7,359 nucleotides of DNA from an uncultured Actinomycetes bacterium (GTDB taxonomy: Bacteria; Actinomycetota; Acidimicrobiia; Acidimicrobiales; RAAP-2), in contig CAINVQ010000128.1 of the NCBI GenBank assembly GCA_903854175.1, positions 1-7,359 on the forward strand. Direction: 5' to 3'. The notes beneath the pieces are model-generated. The model saw nothing but the letters and a program-made list of their open reading frames with translations, ran no database searches and had not been told where the DNA came from. The translations under genes were made by a program, and so were the position numbers. Within the stretch, counting starts at the first letter, position 1, and every line of letters begins with the position of its first letter. Positions 1-5,847 of this stretch are shown in pieces.

Positions 1-1
1 C

Positions 2-1096
2 GCCCTTATTGCGGGATCTGAAAAAGGTCTTTCTTCAAAGGACAACCTCGAGTCGTTCGACCAACTTGGATTCGCTCCTCACATTGCGGGACTTTCTAAC
101 GAACGCCAGATGCAAACAACGCTCATGGGTCAGGCAACCTCTATGCCAGTCATCATTTCTCCAACCGGTGTACAGGCTGTTCACCCTGACGGCGAAGTAG
201 CAGTTGCACGCGCAGCAGCGAACCGCGGAGTTCTCATGGGACTCAGTTCATTTGCGAGCAAGTCGGTAGAAGATGTCTGCGCAGTAAACAACCAAGTTCT
301 TTTCCAGATGTACTGGTCGGGAGACCGCGACACCATGGTGCAACGTCTCATTCGTGCCAAGGCCGCTGGCGCTAAGGGAATTATTTTGACGCTCGACTGG
401 TCGTTCTCTAACGGACGCGACTGGGGTAGCCCTTGGATTCCAGAGAAGATTAATTTGAAAGCAATGGTCAAGCTCGCGCCCGAAGTTATTGTTCGACCAC
501 GTTGGCTAACAAAGTTTGCAATGACTGGTCGATTCCCTGATCTTGGCGCACCAAACATGTCACCAGTAGGAACAAAGCCGCCAACATTCTTCGGTGCGTA
601 TTACGAATGGATGCAGAGCCCTCTACCAAGCTGGGACGACATTGCTTGGCTTCGCGCACAGTGGGACGGACCATTCATGGTCAAGGGTGTAAGCCGCATT
701 GATGACGCCAAGCGCGTTGTTGACCTCGGCGCTACTGCACTTTCAGTTTCAAACCACGGTGGCAACAACTTGGACGGTACCCCAGCACCTATTAGGTCAC
801 TACCAGCAATTGCTGATGCAGTGGGCTCACAAATTGAAGTGCTGCTTGACGGTGGAGTCCGACGAGGAAGCGACGTTGTAAAGGCCTTGTCACTCGGCGC
901 CAAGGGAGTCATGATTGGTCGTGCCTACCTATGGGGACTTTCAGCTGGCGGGCAAGCGGGCGTTGAAAATGTGCTTGATGTTATTCGCGGTGGCATTGAC
1001 TCAACGTTGCTTGGTCTTGGTAAGTCGAACATTAATGAGCTCTCTCGTGATGACGTTGTAGCTCCCGATGGATTCTTTAGGAAGCTTGGATCATGA
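2..1096 (+). CDS. mftD: Pre-mycofactocin synthase MftD, FMN-dependent alpha-hydroxyacid dehydrogenase family (5' end outside window)
   Basis: MftD is a cytoplasmic flavoenzyme of the lactate dehydrogenase/glycolate oxidase family. In mycofactocin biosynthesis it oxidatively deaminates the Val-Tyr-derived intermediate to give the redox-active alpha-keto amide of pre-mycofactocin. The reading frame is open from base 2, so the gene runs in from the left. The 364 visible residues align from memory with mycobacterial MftD (Rv0694, about 396 aa) from near its residue 27, so about 25-30 N-terminal residues are missing. The ATG at 110 is internal. Visible signatures are SPTGVQAV and GLSSFAS in the N-terminal half, the active-site Lys in MVKGV (codon 683-685), the catalytic His in SNHGGNNLDGTP (codon 755-757), and the FMN-phosphate segment LLDGGVRRGSDVVKA with GVMIGRAYLWGL. 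GRDWGSP and the NNLD wording fit MftD rather than lactate oxidase. The stop overlaps the next start (ATGA), which indicates translational coupling to the SDR. Confidence 0.93.
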   Translation, partial: ALIAGSEKGLSSKDNLESFDQLGFAPHIAGLSNERQMQTTLMGQATSMPVIISPTGVQAVHPDGEVAVARAAANRGVLMGLSSFASKSVEDVCAVNNQVLFQMYWSGDRDTMVQRLIRAKAAGAKGIILTLDWSFSNGRDWGSPWIPEKINLKAMVKLAPEVIVRPRWLTKFAMTGRFPDLGAPNMSPVGTKPPTFFGAYYEWMQSPLPSWDDIAWLRAQWDGPFMVKGVSRIDDAKRVVDLGATALSVSNHGGNNLDGTPAPIRSLPAIADAVGSQIEVLLDGGVRRGSDVVKALSLGAKGVMIGRAYLWGLSAGGQAGVENVLDVIRGGIDSTLLGLGKSNINELSRDDVVAPDGFFRKLGS

Positions 1097-1875
1097 GTCG
1101 CGTGGCGATAGTTACCGGTGCCGCTCGCGGTATTGGTGCCGCCACAGTTGACGCACTTGTAAACAACGGGTACCACGTGGTGGCCGTTGATCGCTGTCGT
1201 GATATTCCTGAAATCTCGTACCCACTCGCAACCCCAGCAGACCTTGACGCTGTTGTAAATCGTCATGGTGACGCAGTGCTCGGGCTTGTTGGTGACGTTA
1301 GAAGTGCCACGGACATGCAACTCGCAGTAGAAACCGCTGTGCGCCACTTTGGAAGACTCGACGTAGTTGTTGCTGGTGCTGGTGTCATGGGAGGAAGCGG
1401 TCCATTCTGGACGGTGTCTGATGAACAGTGGGACGCAGTTGTTTCTGTAAACGTTCTTGGCGTTAGACGACTCATTGAAGCAGCAGCACCAACGCTTATT
1501 GCAAATGGAAAAGACGCCAATAGTCGCATTGTTGCTATTGCCTCATCAGCTGGAAGTACGGGTCTCTACAACTTGGCTGCGTACACGGCGTCAAAGCACG
1601 CAGTTGTTGGACTCATCAGAAGTGCGGCCATGGACTTAGCTGAACATGGTGTTACGGCAAATGCGGTGAGCCCAGGATCAACACGCACCGACATCTTGGA
1701 AGCGTCGGCGAAGGTGTACGGGCTAAAGAGTGTCGAAGAGTTTGGAAAGCAGCAGCCCGTTGGTCGCTTGCTAGAGCCAAATGAAATTGCAGAAGTTATT
1801 TTGTGGCTCTGCTCGCCAGAGTCGTCATCAGTCACCGGAGCCGATATTGCGGCCGACGGTGGCATGACTGTTTAG
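1093..1875 (+). CDS. Mycofactocin-coupled SDR family oxidoreductase
   Basis: This is a 260-residue short-chain dehydrogenase/reductase, cytoplasmic, probably oxidising an alcohol or reducing a carbonyl; the substrate cannot be read from sequence. The Rossmann motif TGAARGIG is at residues 8-15. Asp33 after beta-2 (VAVD) suggests NAD rather than NADP. The catalytic tetrad is Asn120, Ser151, Tyr164 and Lys168 (YTASK), followed by the PG motif at 194-195. Residues 34-60 contain an insertion with YPLATPADLDAVV that is characteristic of mycofactocin-coupled SDRs, a group known to hold NAD so tightly that an external acceptor, mycofactocin, must reoxidise it. The usual NNAG motif reads AGAG (94-97), as I recall for one mycofactocin-linked subfamily. 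The start overlaps the mftD stop, and AGGAAG at 1079-1084 is a ribosome binding site 8 bases upstream. The coupling to mycofactocin is inferred from the insertion and the gene pairing. Confidence 0.88.
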   Translation: MSRVAIVTGAARGIGAATVDALVNNGYHVVAVDRCRDIPEISYPLATPADLDAVVNRHGDAVLGLVGDVRSATDMQLAVETAVRHFGRLDVVVAGAGVMGGSGPFWTVSDEQWDAVVSVNVLGVRRLIEAAAPTLIANGKDANSRIVAIASSAGSTGLYNLAAYTASKHAVVGLIRSAAMDLAEHGVTANAVSPGSTRTDILEASAKVYGLKSVEEFGKQQPVGRLLEPNEIAEVILWLCSPESSSVTGADIAADGGMTV

Positions 1876-1923
1876 CAGCCAGATATCTAAATTATGTCAA
1901 ATACCCTCTAATAGTTAGTATTT

Positions 1924-1938
1924 CACTAATTATAAGTG
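1924..1938. promoter_or_regulatory. Operator-like near-palindrome upstream of the carbonic anhydrase gene
   Basis: CACTAATTATAAGTG reads as two 7-base arms around a central T, with 6 of 7 positions complementary. It lies about 65 bases before the carbonic anhydrase ATG in a 126-base gap that must contain the gene's promoter, because the gene ends in its own terminator and probably forms its own unit. A dimeric regulator could bind here. I cannot place a convincing -35/-10 pair; TAGGCT at 1952-1957 fits a TAnnnT -10 only loosely. A chance AT-rich palindrome remains quite possible. Confidence 0.3.
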
Positions 1939-1964
1939 TTTAAGTCAGGAATAGGCTATTCTCG

Positions 1965-1987
1965 TAGCGCTGGACACTCCAGCGTTA
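1965..1987 (+). promoter_or_regulatory. Stem-loop in the leader of the carbonic anhydrase gene
   Basis: TAGCGCTGG (1965-1973) pairs with CCAGCGTTA (1979-1987) over 9 bp, one of them G-U, around the 5-base loop ACACT. It ends three bases before the Shine-Dalgarno GAAAGG (1990-1995). No T-run follows, so it is not an intrinsic terminator for the SDR gene. It could sit at the mRNA 5' end and affect stability or ribosome access, but this role is inferred only from position. Confidence 0.4.
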
Positions 1988-2001
1988 ACGAAAGGTATTA
2001 C

Positions 2002-2580
2002 ATGACTGTCCTCCAAGAAGTACTTAGTGCAAACAAAAACTACGTCGCTAGCTTCGGTGACAAGGGATCTCTTGCGATGCCACCAGCTCGACAGTTCGCG
2101 GTCCTTACATGTATGGATGCACGCCTTGACCCTGCACAATATGCAGGACTTTCAGAAGGTGATGCACACGTCATTCGTAATGCTGGTGGACGTGCCAGCG
2201 ATGATGCAATTCGCTCACTCGTAATTTCTTACAAACTTCTTGGCACAAAAGAATGGTTTGTTATCCACCACTCAAATTGTGGAATGGAATTCTTCACGAA
2301 TGATGTAATCCGTGGGTTGCTCGCTAACAGTCTCGAAACAGCAGCACTGGGTGCTGATGGCTTCTACGACGTTGGAACAACACCAGGATCGAACGCAGGC
2401 GACACTATTGATTTTCTAACGATTGCTAATCAAGAGGAATCAGTACTTGCTGACGTTGAGAAAATTAGGAATCACCCACTTGTTCCAAAGAATATTCCTA
2501 TCTATGGCTACATCTATGACGTCACTACTGGCGCCTTGGTTGAAGTACCAGGGGCAGCTAAGGCTGGCGCTGCGTCCTAA
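2002..2580 (+). CDS. Beta-class carbonic anhydrase
   Basis: This zinc enzyme interconverts CO2 and bicarbonate in the cytoplasm, supplying bicarbonate for carboxylases and pH balance. From the chosen start the protein has 192 residues. Zinc ligands are Cys37, His90 and Cys93, in CMDAR and HHSNCGM. Asp39 and Arg41 form the dyad that gates the fourth zinc position, and HVIRNAGG (57-63) is the other family block. The wording is closest to the mycobacterial Rv1284 type (about 163 aa). The extra length lies mainly in an expanded segment around residues 105-150 and an Ala/Gly-rich tail. The ATG at 2002 is preferred because GAAAGG ends 6 bases before it and MTVLQEVL matches the family N-terminus. 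An in-frame ATG at 1936 would add 22 unlike residues overlapping the leader structures. The gene is flanked by non-coding gaps and a strong terminator, so it is probably monocistronic. Confidence 0.93.
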   Translation: MTVLQEVLSANKNYVASFGDKGSLAMPPARQFAVLTCMDARLDPAQYAGLSEGDAHVIRNAGGRASDDAIRSLVISYKLLGTKEWFVIHHSNCGMEFFTNDVIRGLLANSLETAALGADGFYDVGTTPGSNAGDTIDFLTIANQEESVLADVEKIRNHPLVPKNIPIYGYIYDVTTGALVEVPGAAKAGAAS

Positions 2581-2600
2581 CAAGTTACGTAAGTAATGTT

Positions 2601-2636
2601 GAAACCCGGGGCAATTGCCCCGGGTTTCTATTTATA
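2601..2636 (+). terminator. Rho-independent terminator after the carbonic anhydrase gene
   Basis: GAAACCCGGGGC (2601-2612) and GCCCCGGGTTTC (2617-2628) form a perfect 12-bp GC-rich stem around AATT. The whole 28 bases are a perfect palindrome. The tail TATTTATA (2629-2636) is U-rich but interrupted. It lies 20 bases past the stop codon, the expected place. The minus-strand side has no T-rich tail, so it probably works only on plus-strand transcripts. Confidence 0.92.
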
Positions 2637-2657
2637 ATTGAGGAAAAGGGAGAAACC

Positions 2658-2828
2658 ATGTGTCAGCGAACTACCTGTGGAAATTGCAATAAGCCAACCT
2701 GGAAAGGTTGCGGTGAGCACATTGAACAAGCTCTCGAAGGCGTGCCAATGAATGAGCGTTGTTCCTGTTCACGTGAGGTAGCCAAAATTAAAAAAGGTGG
2801 CATCCTCGCTCGTTTCAGAAAGAGCTAA
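2658..2828 (+). CDS. Small cysteine-rich conserved hypothetical protein, 56 aa
   Basis: The ATG at 2658 opens a 56-codon frame ending in TAA at 2826-2828, preceded by AAGGGA (2646-2651) at 6 bases. The protein begins MCQRTTCGNCNKPTWKGCGE and has six cysteines at 2, 7, 10, 18, 35 and 37, including CGNC (7-10) and CSC (35-37), plus His21. The tail is basic (KIKKGG, RFRKS). The arrangement resembles a widespread family of tiny proteins starting MC...TC..CGK.TW.GCG.H.E.AL.GVP....C that, to my knowledge, has no assigned function. The Cys/His spacing suggests metal, probably zinc, binding; that is inference. There is no signal peptide or membrane segment, so it is probably cytoplasmic. It sits alone between the terminator and the cobalamin riboswitch, so it must have its own promoter or depend on readthrough. 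No link to B12 transport is shown. Confidence 0.78.
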   Translation: MCQRTTCGNCNKPTWKGCGEHIEQALEGVPMNERCSCSREVAKIKKGGILARFRKS

Positions 2829-2832
2829 TCCT

Positions 2833-2848
2833 CCCCACATTCGTGGGG
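2833..2848 (+). repeat. Short stem-loop between the small cysteine-rich gene and the riboswitch
   Basis: CCCCAC (2833-2838) pairs perfectly with GTGGGG (2843-2848) around ATTC, only five bases after the stop of the small gene. There is no following T-run (TAAGGTCAAAG), so a classical intrinsic terminator is unlikely. It may protect the 3' end of the small-gene mRNA or mark the boundary before the riboswitch transcript. It occurs once in the window. Confidence 0.4.
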
Positions 2849-2860
2849 TAAGGTCAAAGA

Positions 2861-2981
2861 GCCTCGAGGCAGCGAAGTAGGTGAAATTCCTACGCTGTCC
2901 CGCAACTGTAAGTGGCCTTCGTGAGAAGCCCATAAAGCCAGGTCGCCTACCGCGAGGAGATGTGAAGACAGCTCTCGAGGC
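2861..2981 (+). promoter_or_regulatory. Cobalamin (vitamin B12) riboswitch aptamer
   Basis: This RNA leader binds a cobalamin and lowers expression of the downstream transport genes when B12 is plentiful. Hallmarks are the GGTGAAATTCC element (2880-2890), the core TCCCGCAACTGTA (2898-2910), and AAGCCAGG followed by GCCTACC (2935-2951). Helices that can be drawn are CAGC/GCTG (2870-2873 with 2894-2897), GTAGG/CCTAC (2877-2881 with 2889-2893), and a 6-bp hairpin 2914-2930 with one bulged C and loop GTGA. A closing helix GCCTCGAG/CTCGAGGC (2861-2868 with 2974-2981) encloses the aptamer, though each arm is also self-complementary. Boundaries are approximate and the ligand subtype (adenosyl versus methyl/aqua) is not settled. 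It lies directly before btuF, in the expected orientation. Confidence 0.93.
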
Positions 2982-3003
2982 AAGGAGCGGTCGTTCGGAT
3001 ATT

Positions 3004-3040
3004 TCTCCGTCGTCCACCTGACTCGACGAACACAAGGAGA
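3004..3040 (+). promoter_or_regulatory. Candidate riboswitch expression platform (Shine-Dalgarno sequestration)
   Basis: TCTCC (3004-3008) is complementary to the btuF Shine-Dalgarno GGAGA (3036-3040), and the adjacent GTCG (3009-3012) pairs with CGAC (3024-3027), giving a helix that would hide the ribosome binding site. The same TCTCC can instead pair with GGAGA at 2956-2960, just past the aptamer core, with TCG/CGA extension, which would free the site. No GC stem with a U-run occurs before the ATG at 3046, so translational control is favoured over transcription termination. The pairing was drawn by eye, without energy calculation. Confidence 0.5.
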
Positions 3041-3045
3041 TTTCC

Positions 3046-3951
3046 ATGAAGCATTTTCCTCGGTTCGTCGTTGCACTACTAGTTAGTGCATTGACGTTTC
3101 CCCTAGCAAGCATCACATCGTCAGGCGCGCTGACACAGTCACCATCGTGCATTGTGTCGCTCTCACCAACTGCGACGTCCACGCTGTACGCAATTGGTGC
3201 AGGCTCACAGGTTGGTGCCGTTGATCAAAACTCAACGTACCCAGCTGCTGCAGCGGCACTCGCAACAAAAAGCAAGATCAATCCTCTAAGTCCAAGTGCT
3301 GAGGGGATTGCATCTATTTGTGCTGGAAAGACCAAGCCATCACTAGTTGTAATTGCCTACAATGCCAACAACATCGAGCAAAAGCTCACCGCACTTGGCA
3401 TCAAGGTTGTGACTCAGATAGCACCAACAACATTGGCTGGTGCACTTGCACAAATCACACAACTTGGCTCTCTGACTGGCCACGTGACACAGGCCTCGAA
3501 GCTCACTGCATCAATGACTAAGGCCATTAACGCCGATGTTGCTTCTATTCCAATGCACCCAACCAAGAAGTTGACGGTGTTCTACGAAATTGGCACCAAG
3601 CCGTACTACTCAATTACTAGTTCAACATTTATTGGTGCGATCTTGAAATCGCTCGGACTTGAGAACATTGCTGATGCGGTTGCAACATCTGCTGACGCTG
3701 GGTATCCGTCTCTAACCCCTGAGTACGTACTGAGCTCTAACCCGAAGATGATCATTACTGCTGATGCGCAGACCTCTGCGGACGTGAAAGCACGTTCTGG
3801 TTTTGCCAAACTGAGTGCAGTCAAGGCCAACAACATTGTTGTTTTGAACCCGAACTTGGCTTCTGAGTGGGGACCACAGTTAACGCAACTTGTTCACGCG
3901 ATTGCAATAGCTGTTAAGGCTTCGCTCGCGAACAAAACTCTCTGGGGATAG
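3046..3951 (+). CDS. btuF: Cobalamin ABC transporter substrate-binding protein (BtuF-like)
   Basis: This is a 301-residue exported binding protein predicted to capture corrinoids outside the membrane and deliver them to the permease. The N-terminus (MKHFPRF, then a hydrophobic stretch to about residue 22) is a Sec signal with likely cleavage around residues 27-30. The mature part starts with the helical-backbone binding-protein pattern IVSLSPTATSTLYAIGAG (36-53), with GAVD.NSTYP next and VVIAYNANN (101-109) ending the N-lobe. Glu86 (SAEGIAS) and Glu226 (TPEYVLSSNPK) are at the places of the two glutamates that dock onto permease arginines in E. coli BtuF. No lipobox cysteine is present; the only cysteines are 35 and 92. 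The start has AAGGAGA (3034-3040) 5 bases upstream. It is first in the operon, under the cobalamin riboswitch. The protein alone would be called only an iron-siderophore/corrinoid family member, so the substrate rests on the riboswitch. Confidence 0.87.
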   Translation: MKHFPRFVVALLVSALTFPLASITSSGALTQSPSCIVSLSPTATSTLYAIGAGSQVGAVDQNSTYPAAAAALATKSKINPLSPSAEGIASICAGKTKPSLVVIAYNANNIEQKLTALGIKVVTQIAPTTLAGALAQITQLGSLTGHVTQASKLTASMTKAINADVASIPMHPTKKLTVFYEIGTKPYYSITSSTFIGAILKSLGLENIADAVATSADAGYPSLTPEYVLSSNPKMIITADAQTSADVKARSGFAKLSAVKANNIVVLNPNLASEWGPQLTQLVHAIAIAVKASLANKTLWG

Positions 3952-3958
3952 TTAGATC

Positions 3959-4993
3959 GTGACACCAAGCCCACAGACCGCGCGCCGCGTGGCAATAGTA
4001 AGCGTTGTGACATTTATTTGTCTGATGCTTGCCGTGTTCTGTGGACTTGTCGTTGGACCAACATCAATTAGTACTCCAAGGATTATTGGTTCACTGTTTG
4101 CACATCTGGGTATTGGTCACAGCACTTTAAATTCCATGGAGTCAACAATCATTTGGCAACTTCGAGCCCCAAGGTTGGTACTCGGACTACTCGCTGGTGC
4201 GATGCTCGCTGTAGCGGGTGGCACCTACCAAGGTGTTTTTCGTAATCCTCTAGCTGATCCGTATTTACTAGGAGTTGCTGCTGGTGCCGGGCTCGGTGCA
4301 ACGTTTGCCATCATGAACGTAGGCCACGCAATCAGTACGCCACTGTGGACGCCGCTCATTGCATTCGTTGGAGCAATGCTCGCCGTTGGGTGCACCTGGC
4401 TCATAGGTGGAAGGGGAATGTCCTCGAACGCCAACACGTTGGTGCTGGCTGGAGTTGCAGTTGCAGCTCTGCTCACCAGTGCTCAGACATTCTTACAACA
4501 ACAGGCTTCGGCGAATTCAATTGCTCGCGTGTACATCTGGCTACTTGGTTCACTGGCGAGTGCGAGTTGGAGTTCAGTGAATCTCGTGCTTCCTTACGTA
4601 CTTGTCTGTATAACAATTTGTGTCCTCTGTGGTCAGGCACTTGACGTCATGAGTGTGGGAGAAGATGAAGCTCGCTCGCTTGGACTTCCTGTACGGCGTG
4701 TGCGCACGGTGGTGATTGTTGCTTCCTCGCTTGGGACCGCAGCAATTGTTTCAGTAGTTGGCCTCATTGGCTTTGTCGGAATTATTGTTCCGCACATTGT
4801 TCGACTCGTCGTTGGTGCTTCGTACCGACGCATTCTGCCTATCTCGGTAGTCGTTGGTGCTGCATTTCTAGTATTCGCTGACACCATTGCACGCAGTGCA
4901 GTGTCACCGTCAGAACTTCCACTCGGGGTTATTACTGCGCTCGTCGGTGCCCCGGTGTTTGTTTTAGTGCTCAGTCTTCGAAGGACGCAGTAA
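3959..4993 (+). CDS. btuC: Cobalamin ABC transporter permease (BtuC-like, FecCD family)
   Basis: This 344-residue integral membrane permease belongs to the FecCD/BtuC family, which forms a dimer with about ten helices per subunit; the length fits. The first helix spans about residues 10-32 after a short positively charged N-terminus. Family blocks are RAPRLVLGLLAGAMLAVAGG (69-88) followed by YQGVFRNPLADPYLLG (90-105), the cytoplasmic coupling segment GEDEARSLGL (234-243) that contacts the ATPase, GLIGFVGIIVPHIVR (268-282), and ELPLGVITALVGAPVF (319-334). The GTG start at 3959 lies 7 bases after the btuF stop, with weak GGGGAT (3944-3949) upstream; no better start precedes the first helix. Tight spacing suggests co-transcription with btuF and the ATPase. 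Corrinoid specificity is inferred from the riboswitch, since haem and siderophore permeases share these motifs. Confidence 0.92.
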   Translation: MTPSPQTARRVAIVSVVTFICLMLAVFCGLVVGPTSISTPRIIGSLFAHLGIGHSTLNSMESTIIWQLRAPRLVLGLLAGAMLAVAGGTYQGVFRNPLADPYLLGVAAGAGLGATFAIMNVGHAISTPLWTPLIAFVGAMLAVGCTWLIGGRGMSSNANTLVLAGVAVAALLTSAQTFLQQQASANSIARVYIWLLGSLASASWSSVNLVLPYVLVCITICVLCGQALDVMSVGEDEARSLGLPVRRVRTVVIVASSLGTAAIVSVVGLIGFVGIIVPHIVRLVVGASYRRILPISVVVGAAFLVFADTIARSAVSPSELPLGVITALVGAPVFVLVLSLRRTQ

Positions 4994-5766
4994 TGAGCGC
5001 CATTGCTATCACGAACCTCACGGTAAAAGCTGGAGCGAAGACACTTGTAAATGGTGTGACGCTCAGCGTTGAGGCGGGAACGTGGCTAACAATTATTGGA
5101 CCAAATGGAGCAGGCAAGACGTCACTGGTCGAAGCTGTTGCGGGAATTAGAAAAATTGATTCTGGCTCCATTGCAATTTCTGGCGAAGATATTGGAGGGC
5201 TCAATGAACGTGAACGCGCACGTCTCGTAGCTCTCGTTCCACAGAACCCACTCGTTCCTAGCGGCATGAGTGTTCGTGATTATGTTGCGCTCGGACGAAC
5301 GGCGTATCACGGCATGCTGCGTGCTCCGTCTGCGGGGGACCGCGCGATTGTTGATTCAGTTATAGAGCGACTTTCGCTTCAGGAATTCGCTAAACGAAAT
5401 GTTGCAACACTTTCAGGCGGTGAGCGACAGCGCATGGTGCTTGCTCGCACCCTCGCGCAGTCAACCATGGTGGTTGTACTTGACGAACCAATTACTGGAC
5501 TCGACCTTCGTCACCAGATGGACTTGCTGGAGCTGTTAAAGAAAGAAGTTGCTGACTGCGGGCTTACTGTGCTCGCAACACTGCACGATCTCACTCTCGC
5601 AGGTCAATTTGCTGACCGACTTGTACTGCTCGACAACGCTCAAGTTGTTCTTGACGGAACTGCGCATGAAGTTATTCGAAATGCTGAACTCGCCAGTAGG
5701 TATGGCATGCAGCTTCGTGTGGTTGATGTTGACGGATCCGATGTCGTTGTGCCAGTTCGTTCCTAA
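4993..5766 (+). CDS. btuD: Cobalamin ABC transporter ATP-binding protein (BtuD-like)
   Basis: This 257-residue cytoplasmic ATPase powers the importer as a dimer bound to the permease. Motifs are complete: Walker A GPNGAGKT (36-43), Q-loop Gln84 (LVPQNP), ABC signature LSGGE (140-144), Walker B VVVLDE (160-165), D-loop GLD (169-171) and switch His198 (TLHDL). Order, spacing and length are those of the FecE/BtuD/HmuV ATPase group. The ATG shares one base with the permease stop (TAATG), and AAGGA (4981-4985) inside the end of btuC is its ribosome binding site, indicating coupled translation. About 20 residues after VVLDGTAHEV form a short C-terminal extension without a recognisable domain. No convincing terminator follows; the 81-base gap before pyk contains only a weak AT-rich hairpin, so readthrough is possible. 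Confidence 0.93.
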   Translation: MSAIAITNLTVKAGAKTLVNGVTLSVEAGTWLTIIGPNGAGKTSLVEAVAGIRKIDSGSIAISGEDIGGLNERERARLVALVPQNPLVPSGMSVRDYVALGRTAYHGMLRAPSAGDRAIVDSVIERLSLQEFAKRNVATLSGGERQRMVLARTLAQSTMVVVLDEPITGLDLRHQMDLLELLKKEVADCGLTVLATLHDLTLAGQFADRLVLLDNAQVVLDGTAHEVIRNAELASRYGMQLRVVDVDGSDVVVPVRS

Positions 5767-5847
5767 TTACTTACTACTAAGTACAAACTCGGCTAGATAT
5801 TTGCTGTTTACCACCTAGACTTAGATGTAACTACGAAGGGAAACACC

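Noticed and set aside
110..112. ATG at 110 as the true start of mftD
   Set aside because: The frame is open to the left edge and its upstream codons encode residues (LIAGSEKG, QLGFAPH) that match the MftD family N-terminal region. The start is outside the window.
1936..2001. In-frame upstream ATG extending the carbonic anhydrase by 22 residues
   Set aside because: No ribosome binding site fits it, the added residues do not resemble the family, and the segment overlaps the leader palindrome and stem-loop. GAAAGG is well placed for the ATG at 2002.
2833..2848. CCCCAC-ATTC-GTGGGG as a CRISPR repeat
   Set aside because: It resembles the hairpin core of some type I repeats but occurs once, with no spacer periodicity and no cas genes in the window.
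2769..3182. Minus-strand open frames across the riboswitch region
   Set aside because: They run antisense over a structured RNA, the small gene and the start of btuF, have no family resemblance, and lack plausible ribosome binding sites.
3046..5766. The ABC transporter as a haem or siderophore importer
   Set aside because: The protein families alone allow it, but a cobalamin riboswitch directly upstream in the same orientation makes a corrinoid substrate much more likely.
5768..5783. TACTTA/TAAGTA hairpin as terminator of the btu operon
   Set aside because: The stem is only 6 bp, almost all AT, and is not followed by a T-run.
5799..5830. A sigma-70-type promoter for pyk (TTGCTG with TTAGAT or TAGACT)
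   Set aside because: The spacings are 14 or 9 bases, not near 17, so I could not support a specific promoter.
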